From the NCBI GenBank assembly GCA_002702655.1, contig PABB01000075.1, forward strand, positions 124,001 through 188,000: a DNA stretch of 64,000 nt. Direction: 5' to 3'. Source of the stretch: Planctomycetaceae bacterium. Lineage in GTDB: Bacteria > Planctomycetota > Planctomycetia > Pirellulales > Lacipirellulaceae. Of this stretch, positions 8,656 through 17,542 are shown piece by piece (position 1 is the first letter of the stretch; every line of letters starts with the position of its first letter). The notes under the pieces were generated by a model. It did no database searches, had not been told where the DNA came from, and was given only the letters and a program-made list of their open reading frames with translations. The position numbers and the translations under genes are program-made.

Positions 8656-10521
8656 TCAGGGAGTCGCTTGCGGCGGGATGACGCCCAACTGTCCGCGGCG
8701 GAAGTTGACGCCTTCGAATACGTTCACCTTCTCGATCACGCCGCCCTCGTCGAATCGCAGGGGCGACAGGCACGTTTCGCGGTTGTAGCCGTTGCCCTCC
8801 GGGATGCGGAAGCGGTGGTAGGCGATGACCCACTCGTCGCGACCGGGGACCTGTGCGATCGAATGGTGCCCCGCGCCGCGGACCGCTCCGGCCTGGCTGA
8901 GGATCGGGTTCTCGGCCGCTTTGGTGAACGGCCCCAGCGGCGAGTCGCTGGTGCCGTAGGCCACCGAGTACCGCGGGTCGCGGGTGTCGTATTCCGACCA
9001 GCTGAGATAGTAGGTGCCGTTGCGTTTCAGCAGGAACGGTCCCTCGTTGTAGCCCGGCGGGGTCACGTCTTTCACGTCGTCGACGTTGAACGAGATCATG
9101 TCGTCGTTCAGCCGCACGGCCTTGCAGCGACCTTGGCCCCAGAACAGGTACGCGGCGCCGTCGTCGTCGACAAACACCATGGGGTCGATGGCCTGCATGC
9201 CGCGAAACATGTCGCTGGGGACCAACGGTTTGCCCAGCGGGTCGGTGAACGGCCCTTCGGGGCGGTCCGCGACGGCGACGCCGATGTTCTTGTCGGCGCT
9301 GTAGTAGTAATAGTACTTGCCGTCCTTGGTCGCGATGGCGGGCGCCCAGGCGTGAATGTCGGCCCACTCGAGGTCGCGGGGCAGGTCCAGGATCACGCCC
9401 TCGTTGGTCCAATGCACCAGGTCGGACGACGACCACGCTTGAAACGACGTGGAGCGCCAGCCGGTCGAACCGTCAGTCGTGGGGTACAGAAAAAACTTGT
9501 TGCCAAACGCCGCGATGTGCGGATCGGCGTTCACGCCCGGCAGCACGGCCCGGGGCGGTCTGAGAAACGCGGCCGGCTCCAGGGTCGCCAGCTCGTCGCG
9601 AGTGATCGCAATGATGCTGCCGTGCCGCTGGCCGTCGACGATGCGGCACTGATCGGTCACATCCTGCCAACTTTGCCAGTCGTCGGATGCCGACTGCTGC
9701 ACGCCGTAGCGGTGGTTCGCATAGTAGTCGACATACAGCAGCGTCGTGCCATCGACGTCGACCACCGCCGGCCCCTCGACGCGCGTGTCGGCGATGAGCG
9801 GCTCGGGCAGCAGCTTGTAGGGGCCCAGCGGGGCGTCCGCCTCGGCAGCGAGGATATCGCCGTAGATCTCCGCCGGCTGGTCGTCGGTCTCTTTGAAGAC
9901 GATGCGGTACTTGTCGCCCACCCGCAGCATCGTGGTGTCGATGTTGTTGAGGCCCGGGTCGAAGAGCATCTTCGGCGAGGTGAACTCCGTGAAGTCCTTG
10001 GTCAGGCTGTAATAGGCGCGGTGAAAGCCCCCCGGCGGCGGCTCCTGCCCCGGCGGTTCGACATTGGACGACCACATCACGATGAACTGCTCGGCGGATT
10101 CGTCCCAGAACAGCTCCGGCGCCCAGCAGGTCTTCACCCCGGGAGTGTCCTCCATCAGCGGCAAGAACCGTTGCGGCGACCAGTGCACCAGGTCCTTGGA
10201 GCGTGCGTAGCCGATGCCCGGGTCGCCCCAGCCGCTGGTCCAGACCATGTGGAACGTGCCGTCGGGCCCGCGGGCAATGTGCGGATCGCGCATCAGCTTG
10301 CTGCCCACTTCGGGCTTCAGAACGATGCGGGGGATCTCCGTCCAGTGCTTCGCGTCGTTGCTGTAGGCCAAGTGCAGCCCGTCGCCGCTGCCGCGGAACG
10401 AGGTGAACAGCCAGTAAGTATCAGCGGCGTCAGCGGCCGAGGGTGCCGTGAAGGCGGATACGATGCCGGCCGCGGCGATCAGCGAACGGAGTAAACGGGA
10501 GCATGGCATGGCGAAACCCAT
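8656..10521 (-). CDS. secreted protein with two glycoside hydrolase family 43 propellers
   Basis: A 621-residue exported protein, predicted to act on arabinose- or xylose-containing glycans. It has a signal peptide (LLRSLIAAAGIVSAF then a small-residue cleavage zone). It then shows two five-bladed beta-propeller halves: an N-terminal half with MRDPHIARGPDG and CWAPELF, and a C-terminal half with the full GH43 triad pattern, ADPHIAAFG (general base Asp), AIDPMVFVDDDG (pKa-tuning Asp) and NEGPFLLKRNG (acid Glu). The second half is probably the catalytic one. ATG 10521 was chosen just before the signal peptide; ATG 10509 is an alternative. It is a single gene with no visible carbohydrate-uptake partner. 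The sugar specificity is not deducible. Confidence 0.85.
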   Translation of the reverse strand: MGFAMPCSRLLRSLIAAAGIVSAFTAPSAADAADTYWLFTSFRGSGDGLHLAYSNDAKHWTEIPRIVLKPEVGSKLMRDPHIARGPDGTFHMVWTSGWGDPGIGYARSKDLVHWSPQRFLPLMEDTPGVKTCWAPELFWDESAEQFIVMWSSNVEPPGQEPPPGGFHRAYYSLTKDFTEFTSPKMLFDPGLNNIDTTMLRVGDKYRIVFKETDDQPAEIYGDILAAEADAPLGPYKLLPEPLIADTRVEGPAVVDVDGTTLLYVDYYANHRYGVQQSASDDWQSWQDVTDQCRIVDGQRHGSIIAITRDELATLEPAAFLRPPRAVLPGVNADPHIAAFGNKFFLYPTTDGSTGWRSTSFQAWSSSDLVHWTNEGVILDLPRDLEWADIHAWAPAIATKDGKYYYYYSADKNIGVAVADRPEGPFTDPLGKPLVPSDMFRGMQAIDPMVFVDDDGAAYLFWGQGRCKAVRLNDDMISFNVDDVKDVTPPGYNEGPFLLKRNGTYYLSWSEYDTRDPRYSVAYGTSDSPLGPFTKAAENPILSQAGAVRGAGHHSIAQVPGRDEWVIAYHRFRIPEGNGYNRETCLSPLRFDEGGVIEKVNVFEGVNFRRGQLGVIPPQATP

Positions 10522-10681
10522 GATTGAGAGAAGGTCATTGCAGGTCGAAGTAACAAAGCGCAGCGGCAGGCGGTGCAACGATGAGCGTACCTGCCGGCGC
10601 GCCATGCGTCCCCGGCGGAGTGGCCGCCCGGTTGTTTCGAATTGCCGGCGACATGGCTGAGGAGCCGCGCCCGCTGCGCCG

Positions 10682-11980
10682 CTACAAGCCGCGGCGGTGT
10701 CGTCGTCGGGGCCGCTGTCCCGGCGGGGGCGGCGGCTTGGGAGCGGCTGGCTCCTCGGGCGCGGCGCCGTCGGCGGGAGCTTCCTGCGGCGGCGCCGCCT
10801 GGGCGACCGCTTGAAAGCCCTCGATCTCGTCGCGGACCAACAGCTTGTTGATCAGCATTTCGATCCGTGTCAGTTCGTTCCCCTGTTCGGGCGTGACGAA
10901 CGTGAACGCGATCCCCTCGCGCCCCATCCGGCCGGTGCGGCCGACGCGGTGGACGTAATCGTCGGACGACTGCGGCATGTCGTAATTGATAATGTGCGAG
11001 ATGCCCGAGACGTCGATGCCGCGGCCCACCACGTCGGTGGCGACGAGCAGTTTGGCGTCGCCGGCACGGAATTCCTTCATCACGCGATCGCGGACCCGCT
11101 GCTGCATATCGCCGTGAATGCAGGTCACCTCAGGGTACTTATGCGAGATCTTGCGATGCAGCTTGTCGACGCCGCGTTTGGTGCGGGCGAAGATGATCGC
11201 CTGGGCTGGCTCCTCCCGCTGGAGCAACGCCATCAGCAGATCAAACTTGCGGATGTCTTCGACGGTGAAGTAGCGCTGTTCGATCGTGTCGAGCGTTTTG
11301 CCCTTCGGCGAGAAATCCATCACCTCGGGATCAGTCATGTACCGGCGAGCAAGCCGTTCGACCGGCGGCGCCACGGTGGCCGACAGCAGCAGCGTCTGCC
11401 GCTCGCGGGGGCAGCGGCGGAGAATCTTTTCGATGTCGGGGCGAAACCCGATGTCGAGCATGCGGTCGGCTTCGTCCAGCACCACGACTTCCAACTGGTC
11501 CAGCAGCAGCGTGCCGCGGCCCAGGTGGTCGAGCACGCGTCCCGGCGTGCCGATGACGATGTCGGCGCCTTTTTGCAGGCGGTCGATTTGCGACTTGAGC
11601 GGCTTGCCGCCGTAGACGGCAATCGCTCGCAGCTTGCGCCCGTGGGCGAGGCGTTGCACTTCGTCGCGGACTTGCACGGCCAACTCGCGCGTCGGCGCCA
11701 GCACGAGCGCTCGCGGCTTGTGGCCGCGGATCGGCTCGCCAAGTCGTTCCAGAATGGGCAGGGCGAAGGCCGCGGTCTTGCCGGTGCCGGTACGGGCCTG
11801 CCCCAGCACGTCGCGACCTTTCAGGGCGATCGGAATGATCCCGGCCTGCACGGGGCTTGGCGTTTCGTACGCCACTTTCTTCAGCGCGGCGAGCGTGACG
11901 TCGGAGAGTCCAAGCTCGGTGAACTTCGCCGTCGACGCGTGGTCCGACGTGGAATTGGGAGGAGTGGTTTCGGTAGACAA
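10682..11980 (-). CDS. DEAD-box ATP-dependent RNA helicase (RhlE-like)
   Basis: A 432-residue RNA helicase expected to unwind short RNA duplexes in ribosome assembly or mRNA turnover. All hallmark motifs are present in order: Q-motif region (PSPVQAGIIPIAL), motif I ARTGTGKT, Ia PTREL, GTPGR, motif II VLDEAD, motif III SAT, and motif VI HRVGRTGRMGREG. The C-terminal tail is rich in Pro and Arg (PPPPPGQRPRRRHRRGL), as in many RhlE-type cold-shock helicases, and may bind RNA. The best start is TTG at 11980 (N-terminus MSTETTPPN). It stands alone, upstream of the GH43 gene on the same strand with a 160-base gap. Confidence 0.9.
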   Translation of the reverse strand: MSTETTPPNSTSDHASTAKFTELGLSDVTLAALKKVAYETPSPVQAGIIPIALKGRDVLGQARTGTGKTAAFALPILERLGEPIRGHKPRALVLAPTRELAVQVRDEVQRLAHGRKLRAIAVYGGKPLKSQIDRLQKGADIVIGTPGRVLDHLGRGTLLLDQLEVVVLDEADRMLDIGFRPDIEKILRRCPRERQTLLLSATVAPPVERLARRYMTDPEVMDFSPKGKTLDTIEQRYFTVEDIRKFDLLMALLQREEPAQAIIFARTKRGVDKLHRKISHKYPEVTCIHGDMQQRVRDRVMKEFRAGDAKLLVATDVVGRGIDVSGISHIINYDMPQSSDDYVHRVGRTGRMGREGIAFTFVTPEQGNELTRIEMLINKLLVRDEIEGFQAVAQAAPPQEAPADGAAPEEPAAPKPPPPPGQRPRRRHRRGL

Positions 11981-12140
11981 CTTGACTCGACTTTCGTTAC
12001 GACAGGGGCGCGTGAGCGCAAACGGGGCATTGTCTTTAACTTCTTCAGTGCAGACAGGTTAGCACGACGCGCCCCGGGCGGTCAACGTGCCGGGGGCCGC
12101 GGCACAGGCGGCAATGACGCGAGCTTGGGTGCGTGGCTGC

Positions 12141-12167
12141 TCAACAGGGGGCTGACGCCCCCGCTCG
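12141..12167. repeat. GGGGGCTGACGCCCCC dispersed hairpin
   Basis: A 6-bp perfect GC stem (12147-12152 with 12157-12162) around TGAC, preceded by TCAACA and followed by GCTCG. It lies in the spacer upstream of the helicase and downstream of the H1-like gene. It looks like one of the dispersed GC-palindrome families rather than a terminator, because no T-run follows on either strand. Confidence 0.5.
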
Positions 12168-12213
12168 TCGGGGCATCGTGGCGGTTGGCGGGGGGGCGCC
12201 CATCCGGCGCATG

Positions 12214-12259
12214 AAAAAGCGGTCGCCCGACGCCTCCGAGGAAGCGTCGTCGACCGCTT
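12214..12259 (-). terminator. intrinsic terminator of the H1-like gene
   Basis: Read on the minus strand, AAGCGGTCG (from 12259 down to 12251) pairs with CGACCGCTT (12225-12217), with a further inner GACGC/GCGTC stem, and is followed immediately by a run of five T (12218-12214). It lies 55 bases downstream of the stop of the H1-like gene, so it is a convincing Rho-independent terminator for that gene. Confidence 0.75.
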
Positions 12260-12313
12260 GAACATGTCTTGGCCGGCCGTCGCGTCAGCGCCGGGGCGGT
12301 CAATCGATGAGGG

Positions 12314-12601
12314 TTACTTCTTCTTCGCGGGTGTCCGCTTGGCGGCCTTCTTGGCGGTCGCCTTCTTCTTGGGGCTCTTCTTGGCGGCCTTCTTGGGAGC
12401 GGCCTTCTTGGTCGCAGCCTTCTTGGTGGCGGCCTTCTTCTTGGGGCTCTTCTTGGCGGCCTTCTTCGGGGCGGCCTTCTTGGTCGCAGCCTTCTTCGCG
12501 GCGGCCTTCTTCTTGGGGCTCTTCTTAGCAGCCTTCTTGGCGGCGGCCTTCTTCGGGGCAGCCTTCTTCGTCGCAGCTTTCTTCGTGGCCATAGGTTTCA
12601 T
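12314..12601 (-). CDS. lysine/alanine-rich histone H1-like DNA-binding protein
   Basis: A 95-residue protein made almost only of Lys, Ala, Pro, Ser and Thr. About three near-identical units of 24-28 residues each contain KKAAPKKAAKKSPKKKA, and it ends KRTPAKKK. Such tails resemble eukaryotic histone H1 C-termini and bacterial Hc1/AlgP-like nucleoid proteins, so it probably coats and compacts DNA. ATG 12601 has an upstream AAGGAG only 2 bases away; ATG 12592 (N-terminus MATKKAA) has it 11 bases away, so either may be used. A strong terminator lies downstream. The tandem units make the copy number prone to change by slippage. Confidence 0.8.
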   Translation of the reverse strand: MKPMATKKAATKKAAPKKAAAKKAAKKSPKKKAAAKKAATKKAAPKKAAKKSPKKKAATKKAATKKAAPKKAAKKSPKKKATAKKAAKRTPAKKK

Positions 12602-12795
12602 GGCTCCTTCCCTGATGTGCGCCCGGGAGACTCTTGCGTCCCTCCCCCTGGGCGCAACGGTGGTTCGGGGGATGGACCAAAACTAGAAACAAATCGAGGC
12701 ACAGCCGGACCGAATCAGTACAAGCTGGGCTTCGAAAAACTCCTAAGAAACGCGTGCGCCCGGGGCAAACGCGGGCGGTACGGGGTCAGAGAGAT

Positions 12796-12840
12796 GGCCG
12801 AGTAAGTGCGAGCAACTCGCTAGATTGCTCGCCGTCGGCC
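12796..12840. other. two-tier stem-loop in a 551-base spacer
   Basis: The spacer 12602-13152, between the H1-like and inositol-phosphate synthase genes, has no convincing gene. It contains a perfect outer stem GGCCGA (12796-12801) with TCGGCC (12835-12840). Inside is a perfect inner stem GCGAGCAA (12808-12815) with TTGCTCGC (12825-12832), and the two are separated by a 6/2-base internal loop. A second GC stem (13115-13121 with 13129-13135) lies just after the synthase stop on its strand and may end that transcript. The first structure could be a small RNA or regulatory element; no U-tract follows. The rest of the spacer shows nothing I can name. Confidence 0.35.
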
Positions 12841-13152
12841 GCGCGGTTCACTTCGTCTGTTTGAGTGACAACCAAATAGCAAATGAAAGACAGGGCCGTG
12901 GAATCGTGGCCGCAAGATGAATTGATATTCCTTTGTCGACCGCTTCCACTGCGCGCATTGAACCAATTTTGACGAACTTTCGTCAAGAGAGATGTTGCGA
13001 GTTTTGAAAAAAGTCAACGGAGTCAAACAGCGACCGCTTCGCCGCGCGGTCAAGGCATAACCACCAGGGGCTCGTTCGCCGGTCGGAAAGGGCGCCCGCG
13101 CGTGGCCGTGGAAGGCGGCGCTCGATCGGCGCCGCGGGGCGGGTTTGGCGGG

Positions 13153-14349
13153 CTACTTGGCGCCGAGCGCCCATTGGTGAAGCAGCCGCAGCTGGTCGCC
13201 GAAGCCCTGCGGCGCGTCGCCCGCGGGGCTCTTAAAGAACGAGGCCAGGAAGGTCAGCGCACCCGCTTCGCCGCGGCGGCGGGCGTGGATGGCCAGCCGC
13301 GCCAGATCAAGCAACAGCGGCGCCGCCAGAGCCGAATCGCACCCCTGCCAGGTGAACTGCAGGGTCATCGGAACGCCCAAAAAGCCGCGGAAATGGATGT
13401 GATCCCAGGCGGTTTTCCAGTCGCCCAGGCTGGCGATGTGCTCGATAGAAATGTGCGTCTGCGGGGCGTACCCCAGGATCTCGCCCAGCAGCGCATCCTT
13501 GCTCTTGAGCTTGGTCGCCTTGTTGGCGGGGTCGTCCAGCACGCGGCCGTCGAGGTTGCCAAAGATGTTGTGCCCCACCCAACTCATGACCTGCAGGTTG
13601 CGGGCGGCGAACATCGGCGCCAGCACGCTCTTCATGAGCGTCTCGCCCGTTTTGCCGTCGCGACCGGCGTAGCACGTGCCTCGCTGCCGCGCCAGTTCGT
13701 CGACTCCGCGCGGCAAAGCTCCCAGCGACGGGGTGAAGTTGACATAGGGCAAACCCAAATCGAGCGCTGCGGCCGCATAGAGCGTGCTGGCTGGCAGAGG
13801 ACAATCGGACGCCGCGATCTGCTCGGCTAACTCGGCGGCCGTGGCCGGCCACGTGTCTTCAGGGGGCAGGGCTTCGGTCGAGGCCGCGTTGACCACGACC
13901 GCGGTCTCCAACTCGTTGCGCTGGATGAAGGCGTTCAGATCGGCTTGGATCTGCTCGATCGCGGCCGTGGCGGTGGAGGGCTGCTGCCCCGGCGCGTCGG
14001 CGAGTTCCTCGATGCGCGGTCCCACTTTCCAGAGGATGCCGGGGCGGATCTCGCGATCGATGGCGGCCAGTTCCGGCGCGACCGCGTCGACGAGTTGGGA
14101 CTCAAGAATGCGACTGTCCCGATGCAGGCGGGCCAGTTCGTCGGCCAGCGGCGCCTGGCGAATGTCGTGGCCCCCGACACGGAAATCGCCCCACGCGGGC
14201 AGCGGCAAGTCGCACAGCGGCGGCAGCGCCGTGGTCAGGCCGGTGGCGTCGACGAGCCCCAGGCGCTGGGCCACCAGCCCCGCAATGGCGGTGACGGCCA
14301 CTCCGCCGCGGGCCCCGATGATCCAGAGTCCAACGCGCGACGCGGCCAT
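13153..14349 (-). CDS. inositol-3-phosphate synthase
   Basis: Converts glucose-6-phosphate to 1L-myo-inositol 3-phosphate with internal NAD redox cycling, the first step of inositol lipid or solute synthesis. The 398-residue protein begins with an NAD-binding loop (GLWIIGARGGVAVTA). It contains VVVNAAST and the active-site blocks CYAGRDGKTGETLMKSVLAP and SWVGHNIFGNLDG, which are diagnostic of the family. Length fits the shorter bacterial/archaeal type. Start ATG 14349. No phosphatidyl-inositol synthase gene is adjacent, so the product's fate is not shown here. Confidence 0.88.
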   Translation of the reverse strand: MAASRVGLWIIGARGGVAVTAIAGLVAQRLGLVDATGLTTALPPLCDLPLPAWGDFRVGGHDIRQAPLADELARLHRDSRILESQLVDAVAPELAAIDREIRPGILWKVGPRIEELADAPGQQPSTATAAIEQIQADLNAFIQRNELETAVVVNAASTEALPPEDTWPATAAELAEQIAASDCPLPASTLYAAAALDLGLPYVNFTPSLGALPRGVDELARQRGTCYAGRDGKTGETLMKSVLAPMFAARNLQVMSWVGHNIFGNLDGRVLDDPANKATKLKSKDALLGEILGYAPQTHISIEHIASLGDWKTAWDHIHFRGFLGVPMTLQFTWQGCDSALAAPLLLDLARLAIHARRRGEAGALTFLASFFKSPAGDAPQGFGDQLRLLHQWALGAK

Positions 14350-14619
14350 GACTGTCCTAGCGAGCAGGGGGGGCGACTAAGTCGACGGCGGGCGCTACAG
14401 GCCGGCCGCGCCTGTCGACGGCGGGGCTTTCGCCGCGAAAGCAGCGGATTTATGCTTAACGGCGTCCATTGTCGCACGCTTCGTGCGCCAGGGTCAACGG
14501 GCCGGGGCGTCGCCAGTTGGCGAACGCTAGTGCGGCTGACGAACGAATTCGTCACGAGCCCCGTCTGTCCTGGCGTGCGCATTGCCCGTCTGCTCTTGCC
14601 CTCACTCGCGACCACGCCC

Positions 14620-15813
14620 ATGTTCGACCAAGTCGCTGCTGCCCCGCCGGACCCGATTCTGGGTCTGACTGCTGCCTTTCGCGCCGATGAGCGGCCCGAG
14701 AAGATCAACCTGAGCGTGGGCGTCTATCAAGACGAGACGGGCAAGACGCCGCTGCTGGAGTGCGTGCGACAAGCCGAGCAACGGCTGGCCGAGGCCGCGG
14801 GCACTAAGTCGTATCTGCCAATTTCCGGTTTGGCGGACTACACGGCGGCGGTGGCCGAGTTGGCGCTGGGCGGCGACCACGAAGCGATTGCCGGGAAGCG
14901 GATTGCCGCGGCGCAGACGCCGGGCGGGACCGGGGGCCTGCGCGTGGCGGCCGATCTGATTCATGCGGTCTTGCCCGACGCGACGATTTGGCTCAGCGAG
15001 CCGACCTGGCCGAACCATCCCAACATCTTCGCGGCCGCTGGCGTGCCGATGAAGACTTATCCTTATTTCGACGCCGCTGGCGATCGACTCGACATCGAGG
15101 GGATGCTCGCCGCCATTGGCGACATGCCGTCCGGCGACGTGCTGCTGCTGCACGGCTGCTGCCACAACCCCACGGGGGTGGATCCCACGCCCAAGCAGTG
15201 GCGGCAGATTGGCGACGCCGCGGCCGCCGCGGGCGTGCTGCCGCTGTTGGATTTCGCGTACCAGGGCTTCGCGGACGGAATCACCGAGGACGCCGTGGGG
15301 TTGCGCGAGCTGTGTCGTCCGGGCGCCGAACTGCTGGTGTGCAGTTCGTTCTCCAAGAACTTCAGCCTGTACCGGGAGCGGGTGGGCGCCCTCATGGCGA
15401 TCGCTCCCACGGCCGAGGCGGCCTGCGCCGTTCAATCGCAATTGAACAAAGTGATCCGCTGCAATTACTCGAATCCGCCCGCCCACGGCGCCGAAATCGT
15501 CAACACGATCCTGCGCGACGCCGCCCTGCGTCAGCAGTGGGAGGGCGAGGTCGCCACAATGCGGGACCGAATCAACGGCATGCGACACGCTCTGGTCGAT
15601 GCGCTCGCCGCCGCCGGGGTGCCGGGCGACTATTCGTTCATGACCCAACAGCGCGGAATGTTCTCTTTCTCCGGGCTCACGAAAGACCAGGTGAACCGGC
15701 TGAAGGAGGAATTTGCGATCTACATCGTCGGTTCGGGCCGCATCAACGTCGCGGGACTCACCCCCAGCAATGTCGAGCGAGTCGCCGAGTGCATTGGCAA
15801 AGTGGTCGGGTGA
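14620..15813 (+). CDS. aspartate/aromatic amino acid aminotransferase (class I, PLP)
   Basis: Transfers the amino group between aspartate or aromatic amino acids and 2-oxoglutarate. The 397-residue protein shows the AspC/TyrB subfamily pattern: KINLSVGVYQDETGKTP near the N-terminus, SYLPISGLADY, TPGGTGGLR, WPNHPNIF, HGCCHNPTGVDPT, LDFAYQGF, the PLP-lysine motif SSFSKNFSLYRERVG, and SNPPAHGAEIV. ATG 14620 is chosen because similarity starts there; the frame is open far upstream but overlaps the antisense synthase gene. glgA follows after 129 bases. Substrate preference between Asp and Tyr/Phe is open. Confidence 0.9.
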   Translation: MFDQVAAAPPDPILGLTAAFRADERPEKINLSVGVYQDETGKTPLLECVRQAEQRLAEAAGTKSYLPISGLADYTAAVAELALGGDHEAIAGKRIAAAQTPGGTGGLRVAADLIHAVLPDATIWLSEPTWPNHPNIFAAAGVPMKTYPYFDAAGDRLDIEGMLAAIGDMPSGDVLLLHGCCHNPTGVDPTPKQWRQIGDAAAAAGVLPLLDFAYQGFADGITEDAVGLRELCRPGAELLVCSSFSKNFSLYRERVGALMAIAPTAEAACAVQSQLNKVIRCNYSNPPAHGAEIVNTILRDAALRQQWEGEVATMRDRINGMRHALVDALAAAGVPGDYSFMTQQRGMFSFSGLTKDQVNRLKEEFAIYIVGSGRINVAGLTPSNVERVAECIGKVVG

Positions 15814-15942
15814 ATGTGAGAAGCGTGGTGTATGATTGCTGATCGGGCGGGTGAGCTGCGGCGTCCCGGCCCATGGCATTCGCGCCGCATTCCGCGACCA
15901 GCGGTCGCGGCTTTTTGACCTCTGACCTCTCCTCTCGCCGTT

Positions 15943-17436
15943 GTGAATATCCTCTTCGCCACCTCCGAAGCGACGCCCTTCGTCAAAACCGGCGGACTGG
16001 GCGACGTGTGCGGCGCGCTGCCAGTTGAACTTGCACGGTTGGGCTACAACCCGGTGGTGATCCTGCCGGCGTTTCGTCAGGTTCGCCAGGCCGGGATCCC
16101 GTTGGAGCCGACGGGCGTCAGCGTCGAGGTTCCGATCGGCCAGAAGCTGGTCCGCGGCCATTACCTGCGGGCGGAGTTGCCGGACTCGCAGGTGCCGGTC
16201 TACCTGGTCGAGCAGAACGATTATTACGATCGCCCGCAGCCGTACCGCGAGGAGGGCGAAGACTACCGCGACAACTGCGAGCGGTTCGTCTTTTTCAGTC
16301 GCGCCGCGTTGGAGGCGATCCCGCTGTTGGGGCTGCAGACGCAGGTCGTCCACTGTCACGATTGGCAAGCGGGATTGATCCCTGCGTACCTGCAGACGAT
16401 GTACGGCGACCGGCCTGAGTTCGACGCGCTGCCGTCGATCCTCACGATCCACAATCTCGCCTACCAGGGCAACTTCTGGCACTGGGACATGGCGCTCACC
16501 GGGCTCGACTGGAAATACTTCAATTGGCGGCAGATGGAGTTCTACGGGAATCTCAGTTTCCTGAAGACCGGCATCGCGTTCGCCGACGCGCTGACGACGG
16601 TGAGCCCCACGTACGCCGAAGAGATTCTGCGGCCGCCGCTGTCGTGCGGGATGGAGGGCGCCCTCCAGCACCGGGCCGACGTGCTGTCCGGCATCATCAA
16701 CGGCGTCGACTACGAGGTGTGGAACCCGGCCAAGGACGCGTTCCTGGGACCGGAGCTGCAGTACGACGTCGATTCGTTCGCCACAGGCAAGGCGGCGTGC
16801 AAGGCCGACCTGCAGCGCCGGCTGGGCTTGCCCGAGCGGCCGGACGTGCCGCTGGTGGCGGCGGTCGGTCGATTGGCCGACCAGAAAGGTTTCGATCTGA
16901 TTGCCCGGGTGATGAAGCAGTGGGCCGTGCAGGTCGACGCCCAGTGGGCCATTTTGGGCACGGGCGAGCCGAAGTATCACGAAACGCTGGGACAGTTGGC
17001 CGAAGCGCATCCGGACCGCCTTGCCGTGCGGCTGGAGTTCTCCAACGAGTTGGCCCACCGCATCGAGGCGGGCGCCGACATGTTTCTCATGCCCAGCCAG
17101 TACGAGCCGTGCGGGCTCAATCAGTTGTACAGCTTGAAGTACGGAACCGTGCCAATCGTTCGTGCGACCGGCGGGTTGGCCGACACGGTCGTCAACGCCA
17201 CCGAAGCGACGCTCGGCGACGAAACAGCCACGGGCTTTTCGTTTGAGGACTACACGTCGCTGGCGCTGGCCGAGACGCTGGAGCGGGCCTGCCGTGCGTA
17301 CGCCGACCCGGTTGTGTGGAGCCAGATCGTCCGCACCGGCATGCAACAGGATTGGTCCTGGACCGCCAGCGCCCGCGCGTACGCCAAGCTGTACCAAGAG
17401 ACCCGCGAACGCACAACGTTGGCGATGGCGGAGTGA
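15943..17436 (+). CDS. glgA: glycogen synthase (GT5, starch-synthase type)
   Basis: Adds glucose from ADP-glucose to the growing alpha-1,4-glucan in the cytoplasm. The 497-residue protein has the N-terminal KTGGLGDVCGALP motif (Lys15 binds the sugar nucleotide), HCHDWQAGLIPAYL, a linker with GIINGVDYEVWNPA, and the C-terminal catalytic motif PSQYEPCGLNQLYSLKYG followed by ATGGLADTV. The start is GTG 15943 (MNILFATSEATPF). It is followed by a galT-like gene and a GH57 glucanotransferase, suggesting a glucan-metabolism neighbourhood. The 129-base upstream region contains a TATGAT hexamer at 15831 without a convincing -35. Confidence 0.95.
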   Translation: MNILFATSEATPFVKTGGLGDVCGALPVELARLGYNPVVILPAFRQVRQAGIPLEPTGVSVEVPIGQKLVRGHYLRAELPDSQVPVYLVEQNDYYDRPQPYREEGEDYRDNCERFVFFSRAALEAIPLLGLQTQVVHCHDWQAGLIPAYLQTMYGDRPEFDALPSILTIHNLAYQGNFWHWDMALTGLDWKYFNWRQMEFYGNLSFLKTGIAFADALTTVSPTYAEEILRPPLSCGMEGALQHRADVLSGIINGVDYEVWNPAKDAFLGPELQYDVDSFATGKAACKADLQRRLGLPERPDVPLVAAVGRLADQKGFDLIARVMKQWAVQVDAQWAILGTGEPKYHETLGQLAEAHPDRLAVRLEFSNELAHRIEAGADMFLMPSQYEPCGLNQLYSLKYGTVPIVRATGGLADTVVNATEATLGDETATGFSFEDYTSLALAETLERACRAYADPVVWSQIVRTGMQQDWSWTASARAYAKLYQETRERTTLAMAE

Positions 17437-17448
17437 CGGCGCTGCGCG

Positions 17449-17533
17449 GGTGATCAGTGATCGGTTACCCGTTACCAGTGGCTGATGGCTTCCGCCAATT
17501 CACCGATCACTGGTAACCGGTCACTGATCACTA
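17449..17533. repeat. GTGATCAGTGATCGGTTACC inverted-repeat element
   Basis: Left arm 17449-17481 and right arm 17501-17533 are imperfect inverted copies built from short words (GTGATC, CGGTTACC, CCAGTG) repeated in alternating order. They fill almost the whole spacer between glgA and the galT-like gene. A second element of the same family lies at 54651-54741, showing it is dispersed. Confidence 0.75.
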
Positions 17534-17542
17534 GCTTCCGCC

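Noticed and set aside
12788-12870. Possible tRNA-Ser beginning with GAGAGATGGCCGAG
   Set aside because: The D-arm-like start is followed by a long hairpin, with no matching acceptor 3' strand, no anticodon arm and no GTTCRANNC T-arm.
15808-15836. TATGAT at 15831 as a glgA promoter
   Set aside because: No -35 within 16-18 bases; the best TTGGCA is over 30 bases away.
14602-17397. Long minus-strand open frame opposite the aminotransferase and glgA
   Set aside because: High GC leaves the antisense frame open; the + strand has clear enzyme motifs in both genes.
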